Below, one piece after another: positions 63,337 to 64,000 of a stretch of 64,000 nucleotides of DNA. Both the position numbers and the translations under genes were made by a program. The stretch covers positions 50,009,858-50,073,857 of the forward strand of contig NC_083598.1 in assembly GCF_020882245.1 (NCBI RefSeq). Direction: 5' to 3'. The stretch comes from Rhopalosiphum padi. Taxonomy: Eukaryota > Arthropoda > Insecta > Hemiptera > Aphididae. The notes under the pieces are model-generated. The model was given only the letters and a program-made list of their open reading frames with translations. It was not told the origin of the DNA and ran no database searches. How positions within the stretch are numbered: the first letter of the stretch is position 1; each line of letters begins with the position of its first letter.

Positions 63337-64000
63337 GAACAATAATATAAGAGTTGCTGTCATAATTCACACACGTGCGTGTTAAACATGTTTTTTCTTA
63401 GAAGCGATTTTCGACATCTAAGGCTATTGCGGACGTTGTAATAATGATTCTAGATTCAGATTAAGTTACATTGTTAAAGTACCTATTTACAAAAAAAAAA
63501 AAATAATAACTTATAAAAAGTAAGTACGTATATTCAGGTTTACTGTTATGTATTTTGATATACTTGATGATTGGTGAAGTTTGGTCTTGATATGAATTCG
63601 AGTAATTCTGTGAGAATATTGCAACTTAATTCCAGGTTCAGAGCTTCTGAAAGGTGGTTGACATTTTTCAGCTTCGCTCTTTATCTTTTCGAACGATCAT
63701 CATTATAAAGATGCATTTAAAATTTAAAGGGATTATCAGAGCTGATACGTTCGTATATATATAATATTATAATATTATGTATAAAATACTTCTTTCCTTT
63801 TCATTAATTATTGCAGGTATGAGGCGCGTATGTTCTATTCTTAGGTAGGTTAATGGAGAACTTGTGTTTTTTTGTAATGTTGTCAGGAAAAGCCAAGGAT
63901 AAATGATACATTTTAACTTCTTATTTATTATTATAGTGTGTTGTTATAACAAACACAAAAATCCATAGGTAGTTTGTAAAAATATAAATGAAATCGCACG
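63337..64000. other. Non-coding DNA to window end
   Basis: AT-rich sequence with a short A tract near 63490. No gene, repeat array or mobile element recognised. Confidence 0.5.

Overview
The window is eukaryotic, intron-rich and very AT-rich. The best guess is an aphid (Hemiptera: Aphididae). The basis is an insect-type TRIM9 gene with large introns, together with pervasive TAGGTA/TACCTA and TATAATATTATA words and dense small DNA transposons, which are familiar from aphid genomes. The species cannot be fixed from sequence alone. No operon, CRISPR array, rRNA or convincing tRNA was seen.

The one securely identified gene is Trim9, an E3 ubiquitin ligase of the TRIM class I family with COS, FN3 and SPRY domains. 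It lies on the minus strand between 40311 and 28113. Nine coding exons (coiled coil, COS, an optional 33-nt microexon, FN3, SPRY) join with matching splice phases into 1317 nt, giving 438 residues and a stop. The N-terminal RING and B-box exons are not visible in the remaining 23.7 kb upstream, so the window holds the 3' part of the gene and at least part of a very long 5' intron.

Left of Trim9 (1-28 kb) is mostly AT-rich DNA. It contains a well-supported but unrecognised coding exon on the plus strand (19403-19993, acidic C-terminus), a short takeout/JHBP-like exon or relic (21196-21255), and a very GC-rich CpG-rich island with CCAAT boxes (about 10530-10980) that looks like a promoter. Two minus-strand candidate exons (5429-5493, 3975-4127) are weak.

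Mobile DNA is the other main theme. Two non-autonomous hAT-like elements have intact 8-bp target duplications (8231-8501; 30889-31233, the latter inside a Trim9 intron). There is a foldback element (23033-23372), an element with about 45-bp terminal inverted repeats (25643-25850), and a family of about 0.45-0.65 kb elements with GGTGATTCA-like inverted ends, with seven two-ended copies and several single ends. One of these contains a perfect 68-bp palindrome (45664-45731).

The right third (40-64 kb) is presumed Trim9 intron or upstream DNA with microsatellites and transposon ends. It also holds some short candidate exons on the plus strand (59878-59985 is the best) that may belong to a separate gene running out of the window. 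I see no clear evidence of a new biological system. The items most worth testing are the microexon, the unknown 19.4 kb gene, the takeout-like exon, the GC island and the transposon family.
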